A stretch of DNA of 64,000 nt from a bacterium (GTDB taxonomy: Bacteria > Bacillota > Clostridia > Christensenellales > Aristaeellaceae): assembly GCA_004563405.1 (NCBI GenBank), contig SFTH01000011.1, positions 1-64,000 on the forward strand. The letters are read 5' to 3'. Positions 8,062 through 15,955 of the stretch are shown one piece after another. How positions within the stretch are numbered: position 1 is the stretch's first letter; the number at the start of each line of letters is the position of its first letter. The notes under the pieces are model-generated. The model ran no database searches and was not told the DNA's origin. It was given only the letters and a program-made list of their open reading frames with translations. The position numbers and the translations under genes are program-made.

Positions 8062-9108
8062 ATGGCAAAATCCGTAATTCTGGAGCGCGTCGGGGAGATT
8101 TCCTGGCGCGAAATGCGGCCCTCCGACGACGTCCAGCCCACCCGTCAGGAGGAAATTGACCACGGCACCCGCGTGGTGACCCGTCACTTCGGCGATCCCG
8201 GGCCGGGTGAAATCGAAACCCGGGCTGTCTGCGGAGCGGTCTGCACCCACGAGGTATCCCTGTTCAAGGGCGACCTGACCCATCCCGCCTATCCTATGGT
8301 TCCGGGCCACGAGGCCGTGCACCAGGTGACCCGGGTGGGCAAGGGTGTCACGCATCTGAAGGAGGGCGACTACTGCGCCGCCTGCTGGTACATGGGGCAG
8401 TGGTCGGAGCGGGTGATCGGCCCGGCCGACGTTGCGCACAGGTTGCCTGACCGCATGGAGGACTTCGCCCACTGGATCGTGGAGCCGGTGGCCTCCATCG
8501 TCAACGCCGGGCAGTACATCGACATCCGTCCCGGCATGCGCGTTCTGTTGATCGGGGCGGGCTTCATGGGACTGCTGATGACGCAGATGCTCCGCGGCTA
8601 TCCCATGGCGGAATTCGTCTGCGCGGACGTCAAGCCCTCCAGCATCGCGCTGGCCGGGCGCTGCGGCGCGTGGGAAACCGTGCTGACCGGCAGCGGCGAG
8701 GGCGACGAGCGCATGCGCGAATTCGGCCCGGGCCACTTCGACGCGGTCATCGAGTGCACCGGCAGTCAGGGCGGCCTGGATCTGGCCGTGGACATGTGCG
8801 GCATGGCGGGGAGCATCTATCTCTTCGGCTGGCACCGCACGCCCCGCACGCTGGACTTCAAGCTGGGGCACCTGCGGGGACAGAAGCTGTTGCACACCTC
8901 CCCCGCCACGGACACCGGCCGCGCATACGAGCGCTACTGGCCCATGACCATCGACATGATGCGCGCCGGCGTGTTCGATCTGCGGCCGCTGATCTCCCAC
9001 CGATACGAGGTCGCCGATATCGACCGCTGCATGCGGGAATCCGTCGTGCGCGCGGACGGCTTTGTCAAGAGCGTATTCTACCTCTCCGACAGGCGCGGCA
9101 GCGTTTAA
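8062..9108 (+). CDS. Zinc-type alcohol/polyol dehydrogenase (MDR family)
   Basis: The 348-residue medium-chain dehydrogenase/reductase has CGAVCTHE with the first catalytic zinc ligand near residue 57, GHEAVHQV with the second ligand pair near residues 80-87, and a Rossmann segment (LLIGAGFMG) near residues 160-168. The lobe that normally carries four structural zinc cysteines has only two nearby (DYCAAC), so the structural zinc is probably absent. The start MAKSVILERV follows GAGAGGTG by 7 nt. The position after the binding protein gene suggests NAD(P)-dependent oxidation of the imported polyol or sugar. Sorbitol- or threonine-dehydrogenase-like activity is possible but unproven. Confidence 0.85.
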   Translation: MAKSVILERVGEISWREMRPSDDVQPTRQEEIDHGTRVVTRHFGDPGPGEIETRAVCGAVCTHEVSLFKGDLTHPAYPMVPGHEAVHQVTRVGKGVTHLKEGDYCAACWYMGQWSERVIGPADVAHRLPDRMEDFAHWIVEPVASIVNAGQYIDIRPGMRVLLIGAGFMGLLMTQMLRGYPMAEFVCADVKPSSIALAGRCGAWETVLTGSGEGDERMREFGPGHFDAVIECTGSQGGLDLAVDMCGMAGSIYLFGWHRTPRTLDFKLGHLRGQKLLHTSPATDTGRAYERYWPMTIDMMRAGVFDLRPLISHRYEVADIDRCMRESVVRADGFVKSVFYLSDRRGSV

Positions 9109-9137
9109 CGCGCCGCGCCCTTCGCGTGTCAATTCTA

Positions 9138-9166
9138 TTGACAATGCGTTCCGTCGCTGTTATCAT
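9138..9166 (+). promoter_or_regulatory. Promoter of the ROK regulator gene
   Basis: TTGACA (9138-9143) and TATCAT (9161-9166) are separated by 17 bp. The regulator therefore has its own transcript, starting about 85 nt before its ATG. Confidence 0.8.
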
Positions 9167-9258
9167 ATTCTCAGAGTCCCCGCCTCGGACAGCCGCGCAA
9201 CAGGGGGCGGCAACGGCGCCGCGCGTTGGGGAAGTAACACTGAAGGGCTGAATCATCC

Positions 9259-10341
9259 ATGGGCGACGAGTTTCTTTCCCACGCAGATGCGGCGCAGCTG
9301 AACCGGAACAACGTGCTGCACTACGTCAAGAATCACAGCAGCATCTCCAGAACGGACATCTGGAGCGACATGAGCATCAGCCGCGCCTCCGTCACGCAGA
9401 TCATCCGCCAGCTTCAGGAGATGGATCTGATTCTGGAGACCGGCGAAAAGCATCCCAGCGGCAGGCGCAAGTCCAGAGAGCTCTGCTTCAACAACGATGC
9501 GCGCTTCGAATACGTCTTTGACTGGCACACGCAAATGCTGTGCCTGGTCAACATCGGCGGAGACATACTGGAAAAGCTTCCGCTCACCTTCCCGCAGAAC
9601 TGCACGCCCAACGCCTTTGCCGGCATCGTCTCAGAGGGCGTGGAGGTTCTGGCAAAGCTTCATCCCGTAGATGAATCGCGCATGCTGGGGCTGGGCGTCA
9701 TCCTGCCCGGACTGATCGACTCCCGCGACTGCACCGTTCTGTACTCCGTGGAGCTGGGCTGGCGCAACGTCAACGTCCGCTATCTCTTCGCCGATCAGTT
9801 TCAGGAGAACGTCTTTCTGGAGCGCTGGAGCAACATGATCGCGCTGGGCGAATACGTCTTTGGCGCGGCGCGGGGCTACAACCATGTGATGCTGGTGCTG
9901 CTCGAAAACGAGGGCATCGGCCTGTCCGCCGTAGTGCGCGGCGACTGCCAGCACGGCAACAACTACATGTACGGCGAGCTCGGCCACATCAAGCTTCCCA
10001 GCCGCATCACCTGCTCCTGCGGCCAGCAGGGCTGTCTGGAGGCCATCGTCCGGGACTGCATGCTCCGCAACGGCGGCATCGTGGATGACGAGGTGATGGA
10101 GTACATCTCTTTCGGCGTATCGACGGCCATCAACCTCTCCGACCCCGGCATCGCCCTGCTCTCCGGTCGCCTGGTGCGCCAGCTGAGCCCCGATGCGGAG
10201 AAAAACCTGATCGGCCGGATCCGCAGAAAGGTGACGAACGACCACTCCCGCGCTATTGAGATTCACATCTGCCGCGAGGAGGAAATGATGGGCATCCGCG
10301 GCATGTCCGCCTACATCTTTGACCTCTGCTTCGCCAACTGA
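9259..10341 (+). CDS. ROK family transcriptional regulator (XylR/NagC type)
   Basis: The 360-residue protein starts with a winged helix-turn-helix (residues 10-70; SISRASVTQIIRQLQ is the recognition helix region). A ROK sugar-binding domain follows, with the zinc motif CSCGQQGCLE near residues 253-262. The segment that carries the catalytic Asp in ROK kinases reads LERWSNMIALGE here, so the domain is probably a sensor without kinase activity. It is the only regulator in the locus and is likely to control the divergent operons, with a sugar or sugar phosphate as inducer. The ribosome binding site (GAAGGGC) is modest. Confidence 0.9.
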   Translation: MGDEFLSHADAAQLNRNNVLHYVKNHSSISRTDIWSDMSISRASVTQIIRQLQEMDLILETGEKHPSGRRKSRELCFNNDARFEYVFDWHTQMLCLVNIGGDILEKLPLTFPQNCTPNAFAGIVSEGVEVLAKLHPVDESRMLGLGVILPGLIDSRDCTVLYSVELGWRNVNVRYLFADQFQENVFLERWSNMIALGEYVFGAARGYNHVMLVLLENEGIGLSAVVRGDCQHGNNYMYGELGHIKLPSRITCSCGQQGCLEAIVRDCMLRNGGIVDDEVMEYISFGVSTAINLSDPGIALLSGRLVRQLSPDAEKNLIGRIRRKVTNDHSRAIEIHICREEEMMGIRGMSAYIFDLCFAN

Positions 10342-10360
10342 GCGACCCATTTTCATACAA

Positions 10361-10416
10361 CGCAGCGGCGACCGCAGCTCCGTCCTTCCGGAGTCGCGAC
10401 CGCCGCTACGTTCTTT
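10361..10416 (+). terminator. Probable terminator of the ROK regulator gene
   Basis: Arms CGCAGCGGCG (10361-10370) and CGCCGCTACG (10401-10410) pair with one mismatch around an inner small hairpin, followed by TTCTTT. Confidence 0.6.
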
Positions 10417-10514
10417 GACTGCGCCTTTCTCCCTTTTCCTCCCGCAGCGCGAAAACCCGTCGGACGTCCGGCGATCCAGTGCGCCGCGTGCGGCGGGGCG
10501 CTCCGGCGCACACT

Positions 10515-11387
10515 TCAGGCGCGAAGGCGCGCGAGCACCTCGGCCAGATCGCCGTCGATGCAGATGCTGCGCTGTGCAATTTCCGCCGGGCAGACCGCCT
10601 CGCCCAGATTTATGCAGGCGTAGGTGGCCCGCGCGTTTTCCGCCGCCATCCTCCAGAACGGCGCCTTGATGATGCCAGGCGTATTGAAACCCACGCCCAG
10701 CTCCAGGAGCAGCAGGCGCGCACCGGCATGCTCCCGGACAAACGCGGCGTAGCGCGCCTGCGCCGCATGCCAGCCCTCGTCCTCAACAAAGCGCGCGTCG
10801 CAGCGCAGGTTCATGGTCATGGGCGCGCCGCAAACGGGGCAGCGGGGAATCAGCTCCGTCGGAATTCGCATGTCCCGTTGCTCCCGCACCATCCGGCGAA
10901 CGGTGGATTCGTTGTCATAGGTGCGCGGGTGGCAGGCCTTCGCGCACTGCCAGAGGCCATAGTCCCCCTGGGTGTAGAACAGGCGCTCCCTGTTGAAGCC
11001 CGCGATCTGAAACTGATGGTCCACGTTCGTAGTCAGCACGAAGCTTTCCCGCTCCCCAACCAGGTGGAGAAGGTCGAGATACGGCTGCCCGGCGGACACA
11101 TTGTAGCGGTTGATGTAGATGTGACGGCTCCACCACGCCCAGTATTCCTCCAGCGTTTCAAAGGGATAGAAGCCGCCGGAATAGATGTCCCGGATGCCGT
11201 ATTTCTGCGCGAAATCCGAAAAGTACTTTTCAAAGCGCGCGCCAGAGTAGGTCATCCCCGCTGCGGTGGACAACCCCGCGCCCGCGCCGACCAGCACCGC
11301 GTCCGCCCGCTCCAGCGCCTCGCGGAGCCGGTCAATCTGCGCGGAGGCATCTGCGGTAGAGAAGCTCGTCCTGTTCGGTAAAGACAT
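10515..11387 (-). CDS. Class M sirtuin (SirTM), NAD-dependent protein ADP-ribosyltransferase
   Basis: The 290-residue Sir2-fold protein has the NAD motif GAGAGLSTAAGM near residues 34-45 and TTNVDHQF near residues 119-126. A Gln (FYTQGDYG) stands where ordinary sirtuins have the catalytic His. Zinc-ribbon cysteines follow (WQCAKAC, then RCPVCG and a single C). The Gln substitution and adjacency to a macrodomain are hallmarks of SirTM enzymes, described as ADP-ribosylating a lipoylated GcvH-like protein in some pathogens. The ATG overlaps the macrodomain gene by 56 bp. No strong ribosome binding site is seen, so coupling is likely. No GcvH-like or lipoate ligase gene lies nearby, so the target is open. 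Confidence 0.9.
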   Translation of the reverse strand: MSLPNRTSFSTADASAQIDRLREALERADAVLVGAGAGLSTAAGMTYSGARFEKYFSDFAQKYGIRDIYSGGFYPFETLEEYWAWWSRHIYINRYNVSAGQPYLDLLHLVGERESFVLTTNVDHQFQIAGFNRERLFYTQGDYGLWQCAKACHPRTYDNESTVRRMVREQRDMRIPTELIPRCPVCGAPMTMNLRCDARFVEDEGWHAAQARYAAFVREHAGARLLLLELGVGFNTPGIIKAPFWRMAAENARATYACINLGEAVCPAEIAQRSICIDGDLAEVLARLRA

Positions 11388-12120
11388 TGAAGATCACCCG
11401 TATTCTCTCTCTGCGCACGGCCGCGTGCGCACGAACGGTCTCCACGGCGATTCTGGACGCCGCGTCATTGGGAAAGTGGAATTCTCCGGTGGAGATGCAG
11501 CAGAAGGCCAGGCTCCGCAGCCCCTGTTCGTCCGCCAGATCGAGGCAGGCGCGGTAGCAGGACGCGAGCAGTTCCGCGTCGCGCCGCGTCGGGCTTCCCT
11601 GCACGATGGGCCCCACGGTGTGCAGCACATGGCGCGCGGGCAGGTTGAAGCCGGGCGTGCACTTCGCGCGGCCCGCCGCCTCCGCATGGCCCTGCGCGTC
11701 CATGATTTCCTTGCAGGCCAGGCGCAGCTGAATGCCCGCGTAAGTATGGATGGCGTTGTCGATGCAGCCGTGGTTGGGGCAGAAGCAGCCCAGCAGCGCG
11801 CTGTTGGCCGCGTTGACGATTCCGTCGCAGCGGAGCGTCGTGATGTCGCCGCGCCACAGCCCGAAGCCGTCGCAGAACGGCGCGATGGAATCGACCTCCG
11901 TCATGCCGCGCTGTTTTCGAACCTCCGAGAGGTACGCGTCCTGCACCCGAAGCAGCGCCTCCGGGGCGGGCATGGCCGGGCGCAGGTTGAACAGTGCGCG
12001 CAGCAGGCGGCGCTGCCGCCCCTCATCTATTGGAATCTCCACGCCCGCGTAGCGCTCCGGCTGTTCATCGAGAAGCGCCCGTATCAACCAGCGCCTGCGT
12101 TCCTCCTGTGTCACATTCAT
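11332..12120 (-). CDS. Zinc-type macrodomain protein (ADP-ribosyl hydrolase)
   Basis: The 262-residue protein has a short helical N-terminal region followed by a macrodomain. GDITTLRCDGIVNAANS (residues ~93-109) opens the ADP-ribose pocket. GCFCPNHGCIDNAIH (~113-127) carries the Cys/His residues that mark the zinc-containing SirTM-linked class. VGPI and STGEFHFP form the remaining pocket. It should remove ADP-ribose attached by the overlapping SirTM, making the modification reversible. It is the first gene of the pair; downstream the sirtuin frame starts within its last 56 bp. No promoter is obvious upstream. Confidence 0.9.
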   Translation of the reverse strand: MNVTQEERRRWLIRALLDEQPERYAGVEIPIDEGRQRRLLRALFNLRPAMPAPEALLRVQDAYLSEVRKQRGMTEVDSIAPFCDGFGLWRGDITTLRCDGIVNAANSALLGCFCPNHGCIDNAIHTYAGIQLRLACKEIMDAQGHAEAAGRAKCTPGFNLPARHVLHTVGPIVQGSPTRRDAELLASCYRACLDLADEQGLRSLAFCCISTGEFHFPNDAASRIAVETVRAHAAVRRERIRVIFNVFTEQDELLYRRCLRAD

Positions 12121-12176
12121 CCCTCCGCATCTTCCATATCAACTTCGCCGCTCCACCCGGTTTTCCTACAGGGAGC

Positions 12177-12208
12177 GGCCCGACTCCCGCATCCGGAGCC
12201 GGGCCGTC
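12177..12208 (-). terminator. Hairpin after the NAD(P)-binding oxidoreductase gene
   Basis: Arms of about 12 nt, with one mismatch and a short loop, sit directly downstream of the stop at 12213. No T-run follows, so termination is likely but unproven. Confidence 0.45.
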
Positions 12209-12212
12209 TGGG

Positions 12213-12842
12213 TTATGCGCGCACCACGCTGATGCGCTGGCGAATGTGGTTGCCGCGAACGGCCTCGTCCACCATGGCGATGGCGTAGTCGGCGTAGCTG
12301 ATGATGCTCTCGCCGCGCGCGTTCAGCGTCACTTCCTCGCCGCCCAGCAGATAGCGGCCGGTGCGCACGCCCTCGGCCTGGAAGTCGCAGGCGGGGCTGA
12401 CGAAGGTCCACTTCACGTCGCTGCGCTTGCGCAGCTCCTCCAGCGCCCTGCCCTGCGCATTGGCCAGGGGCTTGAACATCTCCGGGAAGTCCGCACCGTC
12501 CATGACCTGCGCGCTGTGCGCCGCATCGACGTACAGGCTGCCCGCGCCGCCCACGACCAGCAGCCGGACGTCCGTGCCGCTGAGGATGTCGCACAGGTGC
12601 TTCAGCGAAGCTCCGTGCTGGGGCAGAACCTCGCTCTCCCAGGCGCCGAAGGCGTCCACCACCACGTCAAATTCCTTCAGGTCAGCAGTGGTCAGATCGA
12701 AGAGATCCTTTACGACGGCCTGCTTCGCCTCGCTGCGGTTTTCGCCGCGGACGATTGCGGTCACATCCAGCCCCCGGTCGAGGGCCTCCTTCACGATCAA
12801 CCTGCCCGCCTTGCCATTTGCGCATACAACTGCAAGTTTCAT
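12213..12842 (-). CDS. NAD(P)-binding oxidoreductase (NmrA/atypical SDR)
   Basis: The 209-residue Rossmann protein opens MKLAVVCANGKAGRLIVKEA, the cofactor motif of the NAD(P)H-binding YwnB/NmrA-like group. It lacks a classical YxxxK active site. LVVGGAGSLYVD near residues 97-108 is typical. The start was placed at the ATG at 12842, where GGGAGGAAACAAGT precedes it; the frame stays open upstream but without a start signal. It is divergent from an HxlR regulator, a common pairing in which redox or electrophile stress controls the oxidoreductase. The substrate is unknown. Confidence 0.85.
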   Translation of the reverse strand: MKLAVVCANGKAGRLIVKEALDRGLDVTAIVRGENRSEAKQAVVKDLFDLTTADLKEFDVVVDAFGAWESEVLPQHGASLKHLCDILSGTDVRLLVVGGAGSLYVDAAHSAQVMDGADFPEMFKPLANAQGRALEELRKRSDVKWTFVSPACDFQAEGVRTGRYLLGGEEVTLNARGESIISYADYAIAMVDEAVRGNHIRQRISVVRA

Positions 12843-12915
12843 ACTTGTTTCCTCCCTGGACTTTCTTTCCGGGTTTTCACCCGCAAGGAGAGCATAGCAC
12901 AGCGCGGGGCGCTTG

Positions 12916-12931
12916 AAAAGTACGCACTTTT
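12916..12931. promoter_or_regulatory. Candidate HxlR operator
   Basis: AAAAGT-N4-ACTTTT is an inverted repeat in the region upstream of the oxidoreductase gene, and a further GGCACTTTTC half-site follows at 12942-12951. It lies between the divergent genes, where an HxlR regulator would bind. Assignment is by position only. Confidence 0.4.
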
Positions 12932-12950
12932 TTGTGGCATAGGCACTTTT

Positions 12951-12973
12951 CGGTAACAATCGGGCAGTTACCG
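12951..12973. repeat. Inverted repeat between the oxidoreductase and HxlR genes
   Basis: CGGTAAC (12951-12957) and GTTACCG (12967-12973) are perfect 7-bp arms separated by 9 bp. It could be a second regulator site; nothing else here explains it. Confidence 0.4.
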
Positions 12974-13043
12974 GAAGGAAACATTTTGAAATTGCAGGGA
13001 CTTTCGGCCACAGCGCAGGCAATGTTAAGAATTAGCGAATGGA

Positions 13044-13073
13044 TTGACGCGTTTTTGCGCGCCGCTCTATAAT
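13044..13073 (+). promoter_or_regulatory. Promoter of the HxlR regulator gene
   Basis: TTGACG (13044-13049) and TATAAT (13068-13073) are separated by 18 bp. The -10 box covers the ATG at 13072, which rules that ATG out as the start. Confidence 0.75.
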
Positions 13074-13113
13074 GGAACCAGTTGAAATGACGGCAAAGGT
13101 GCGTGTGCGCTAC

Positions 13114-13482
13114 ATGGAGAAGAGAGAATTCCCGGCTTGCCCGGTGGAGACGACGCTGATGCTGATTTCGAACCGATGGAAGGTGCTGATCCTGCGGGAT
13201 CTGTTCACGGGGACGAAGCGCTTCGGCGAGTTGAAGCGCTCGCTGGACGGCATTTCTCAGAAGGTCCTGACGGAAAACCTGAAGGCGATGGAGGCCGACG
13301 GCCTGCTGACGCGCAGGGCGTACCCCGAGGTGCCGCCGCGGGTGGAGTATTCGCTGACGGATACGGGCGAGAGCCTGAAGCCCGTAATCGCCGCCATGTT
13401 CGACTGGGGCAGCGATTACATGAAGAAGAATCGGTCGCCCATCGGCGCGCTGGCAGAGGCGCTCAACGCGGCGCTCCATTGA
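13114..13482 (+). CDS. HxlR family winged-helix regulator
   Basis: The 122-residue protein has the HxlR signature: a near-N-terminal Cys (ACPVETT, residue 8) that is often the thiol sensor, then NRWKVLILRDLFTG and the recognition region GISQKVLTENLKAME. The start at 13114 is preferred because the promoter's -10 box overlaps the ATG at 13072; AAAGGTG lies 11 nt upstream, and family members usually begin 5-10 residues before CPVE. It should repress itself and the divergent oxidoreductase gene, with release on oxidation or binding of a reactive compound. Confidence 0.88.
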   Translation: MEKREFPACPVETTLMLISNRWKVLILRDLFTGTKRFGELKRSLDGISQKVLTENLKAMEADGLLTRRAYPEVPPRVEYSLTDTGESLKPVIAAMFDWGSDYMKKNRSPIGALAEALNAALH

Positions 13483-13533
13483 CGCGCTGCGCCTCTCCGC
13501 GCTGAAAAGCGCGCCATTCTCCTTCGTTTCGAA

Positions 13534-14109
13534 TCAGTCCTCTCCCCTGCGGCCGGAACCACCCTCCGGAGGGCGGTTCGCATCCATCATCCGGCGCACG
13601 TGCTCCAGAAAGAACGCGGCGATCGCCTCCGGGCTGGTCTCGACGTCCTGCGTCAGCCAGACCAGCGCAGTGTTGAGCAGCGCGCCGATGTACATGTACA
13701 GCTCGTACTTGTCGATGGACGCCACCGGCATGGAGCCCTCCACCGCCTCGTGAAAGCGGTTCAGCTCCTCCAGCAGGATGGAGACAAAGCCCGAGCGGTA
13801 CAGATTCAGGATGTACTCCCGATTCCTCCGGAAGTACTGAAAGCTCAGAAGCATGTTTTCATAGGTGTAAAACGTGCCCTGGTCCAGGCGCATCTCTTCC
13901 CCATAGCGGTCGAGTTCATCCCGGATCAGCGTGACGAGCACGTCCTCCTTTGTGCGATAGTTGCGGTAAAACGACGCGCGCGCGACGCCCGCCCGCTCGA
14001 TGATTTCGGTAATCCGGATTTCGGAGAGCCTCTTTTCCTCCAGAAGCGAGAACAGCGCATCCGTGATGCACTGCTTGACGCGCTGGTTGGCCGCCCTTCG
14101 CTTGTCCAT
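13534..14109 (-). CDS. TetR/AcrR family regulator
   Basis: The 191-residue protein has an N-terminal TetR helix-turn-helix (residues 10-55; ITEIIERAGVARASFYRNYRTKEDVL) and a divergent all-helical ligand domain. The start MDKRRAANQ follows GGGGGAAGCGCC; the frame is open further upstream but without a start signal and across the promoter. It is divergent from degV, and a perfect 14-bp palindrome overlaps both promoters, so it probably represses itself and degV. The ligand may be a lipid or fatty acid, by association with DegV; this is inference. Confidence 0.88.
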   Translation of the reverse strand: MDKRRAANQRVKQCITDALFSLLEEKRLSEIRITEIIERAGVARASFYRNYRTKEDVLVTLIRDELDRYGEEMRLDQGTFYTYENMLLSFQYFRRNREYILNLYRSGFVSILLEELNRFHEAVEGSMPVASIDKYELYMYIGALLNTALVWLTQDVETSPEAIAAFFLEHVRRMMDANRPPEGGSGRRGED

Positions 14110-14168
14110 GGCGCTTCCCCCTTCGATGATGTGAGTCAAAACCGTTTGTTCTGTCTCAGATTCGGCCA

Positions 14169-14197
14169 TTGAAGCCAAATAAGCAATATGATACAAT
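14169..14197 (+). promoter_or_regulatory. Promoter of the degV gene
   Basis: TTGAAG (14169-14174) and TACAAT (14192-14197) are separated by 17 bp. The -10 box lies inside the palindromic operator at 14190-14203. Confidence 0.7.
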
Positions 14198-14203
14198 TGT
14201 ATC
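14190..14203. promoter_or_regulatory. Palindromic TetR-type operator
   Basis: GATACAATTGTATC is a perfect 14-bp palindrome. It overlaps the -10 of the degV promoter and the predicted start point of the tetR promoter, so one bound dimer could shut both. Confidence 0.65.
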
Positions 14204-14204
14204 C

Positions 14205-14232
14205 AGTATACCACATTTGCCGGAGGTATCAA
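14205..14232 (-). promoter_or_regulatory. Promoter of the tetR gene
   Basis: On the minus strand, TTGATA (14227-14232) and TATACT (14205-14210) are separated by 16 bp. Confidence 0.65.
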
Positions 14233-14309
14233 CGCAGTCCGGCAATTGCCGGCGCGCGACGCCGTCCCCGGGGCGCGTGCACATCAACTGACGGGAGGAA
14301 CGCAACACG

Positions 14310-15179
14310 ATGAAGGTTGCCATTTCGACGGATACCAACAGCGGCATCACCTGCGCGGAGGCCAGAGAGGCCGGGCTCCACGTCCTGCCGATGCCCGTGA
14401 TCATCGACGGCCAGACGTACCTGGAGGGCATGGACGTGGATCACGCCCGTCTCTACGACGCCATGCGGCAGCACAAGGCGGTCTCCACCTCCCAGCCCTC
14501 TCCGGGACAGCTCATGGAGCTGTGGGACGGAATTCTTGCGGAGGGCTTCGACGAAATCGTTCACATACCCATGTCCAGCGGCCTGAGCGGCTCCTGCGAA
14601 AACGCCATCCAGCTCGCCGCGTCCTACGGCGGCCGGGTTCAGGTGGCCGACAACCATCGCATCTCCGTGACGCAGCGGGAGTCGGCATACAGCGCGCTCC
14701 AGCTCGTCCGGCAGGGCGCCAACGCGCGGGAAGTCAAGGCGCGCCTGGAGGAATGTGCCTACGACGCCAGCATCTACATCATGGTCGATTCCCTGGAATA
14801 CCTGAAGCGGGGCGGGCGCATCACGCCCGCGGTCGCGACGCTCGCAACGGTGCTGCAACTCAAGCCCGTGCTGACCATTCAGGGAGACAAGCTCGACGTC
14901 TACGCCAAGTCCCGGGGCGCGGCCATGGCCGAAAAGAAGATGCTGGAAGCCATACGCAAGGACCGGGAAACGCGCTTTGCGGAGGTCTCGGACGCGCAGC
15001 TGCAAATTGACGTCGCCGGTACTCTGGAGAGCGATGAGGGCATGCAGCGCTGGCTGCGGATGGCCCGGGCCGAATTCTTCGGCGCGCGCATTGAATACGT
15101 CCACCTTCCGTGCAGCATCGCCTGCCATGTGGGCGTCAATGCCGCCGGCATTGCCATCACCCGGCTCACCGGCCGTTGA
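14310..15179 (+). CDS. DegV family fatty-acid-binding protein
   Basis: The 289-residue protein has the two-domain DegV fold. ISTDTNSGI near residues 5-13 and VSTSQPSPGQ near residues 58-67 form the lipid carboxylate site, HIPMSSGLSGS follows, and YLKRGGRI near residue 167 is the family hallmark. DegV (FakB-type) proteins hold a fatty acid so that a FakA kinase can phosphorylate it for phospholipid synthesis. No FakA gene is in the window. The ATG has GGGAGGAA 9 nt upstream. A TetR regulator is divergent and shares its operator. Confidence 0.92.
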   Translation: MKVAISTDTNSGITCAEAREAGLHVLPMPVIIDGQTYLEGMDVDHARLYDAMRQHKAVSTSQPSPGQLMELWDGILAEGFDEIVHIPMSSGLSGSCENAIQLAASYGGRVQVADNHRISVTQRESAYSALQLVRQGANAREVKARLEECAYDASIYIMVDSLEYLKRGGRITPAVATLATVLQLKPVLTIQGDKLDVYAKSRGAAMAEKKMLEAIRKDRETRFAEVSDAQLQIDVAGTLESDEGMQRWLRMARAEFFGARIEYVHLPCSIACHVGVNAAGIAITRLTGR

Positions 15180-15265
15180 ACACGCCCCGCGCCAAAGAGT
15201 CCCTGTCGAAGGCGCGCGGCCCATTCGCAATGCCTCCACCAATGGCGTCATTCACCGCAAAGAGC

Positions 15266-15293
15266 GCGCGAGAGGGCAGCAGCCCCCTCGCGC
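15266..15293 (+). terminator. Terminator of degV
   Basis: Eleven-nt arms (15266-15276 and 15283-15293) with one mismatch enclose a 6-nt loop, followed by TTTAAGTT. It separates degV from the convergent gene. Confidence 0.6.
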
Positions 15294-15364
15294 TTTAAGT
15301 TCCTCCCCGTCCACAAGCATATCAAAAATGCTGTTTGACATGCTGAAAAGTGCATCCGCAACGC

Positions 15365-15934
15365 TCAGGACAATTCAGCATGGGTGAGGCGATGGCCCTT
15401 TTCGCAGATCGTGCAGATCTCTTCACGCTTTGCATCCAGCAGCGACTCCACCTCTCTCTCGCGCCTCTGATACGTCCGCCCGTAGATCGGATAGGCCAGC
15501 GCGCAGCAGATTATTCCCGGGATCGCCAGCAGGATGCTCAGCCACGTCAGCGCCTTTGACGTTATCGCGGTGAATGTGGCGCAGAACAGAAGCGCCAGCC
15601 CAACCACGCCGGTGCAGAGCGAACAGATCGTGGCATGGATGTCTTTTAAACCCTCCAGCGTGTGGATCTCCTTCATGCACGCCTCGAACTGGCGCTGCAG
15701 CCGCGTCAGCTCCATTCGATTGACGATCCGACGGTCGCGCCGCAGGTGAAGCGAAATCAGGCTCTCTCTGACCGGCATACCTGCGTAACTGGCATGCGCT
15801 TCATAGGCGTCGTCCAGCTCCCATCCAAAGCTCTCATAGCCATCGAGATACTCTGAGGCGCGCTTGAGATCCACCGTTGCCTCTTTATACTCGTACGCGA
15901 CATAGGCCTGCGCGTTTCGATTCATTTCAAGCAA
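15365..15934 (-). CDS. Hypothetical protein with a two-helix membrane hairpin
   Basis: I do not recognise this 189-residue protein. Residues ~100-125 and ~130-150 form two hydrophobic segments. The flanks are charged: the N-terminal 90 residues are probably helical and cytoplasmic, and the C-terminal tail (YQRREREVESLLDAKREE) looks like a coiled coil and ends in a short Cys-containing segment. The start is a TTG at 15934, 8 nt from AAAGGAG; the ATG at 15925 is 17 nt away. It follows the broken histidine kinase by 21 nt and may once have belonged to that operon. Confidence 0.7.
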   Translation of the reverse strand: MLEMNRNAQAYVAYEYKEATVDLKRASEYLDGYESFGWELDDAYEAHASYAGMPVRESLISLHLRRDRRIVNRMELTRLQRQFEACMKEIHTLEGLKDIHATICSLCTGVVGLALLFCATFTAITSKALTWLSILLAIPGIICCALAYPIYGRTYQRREREVESLLDAKREEICTICEKGHRLTHAELS

Positions 15935-15955
15935 GATCAGGACTCCTTTGGATTA

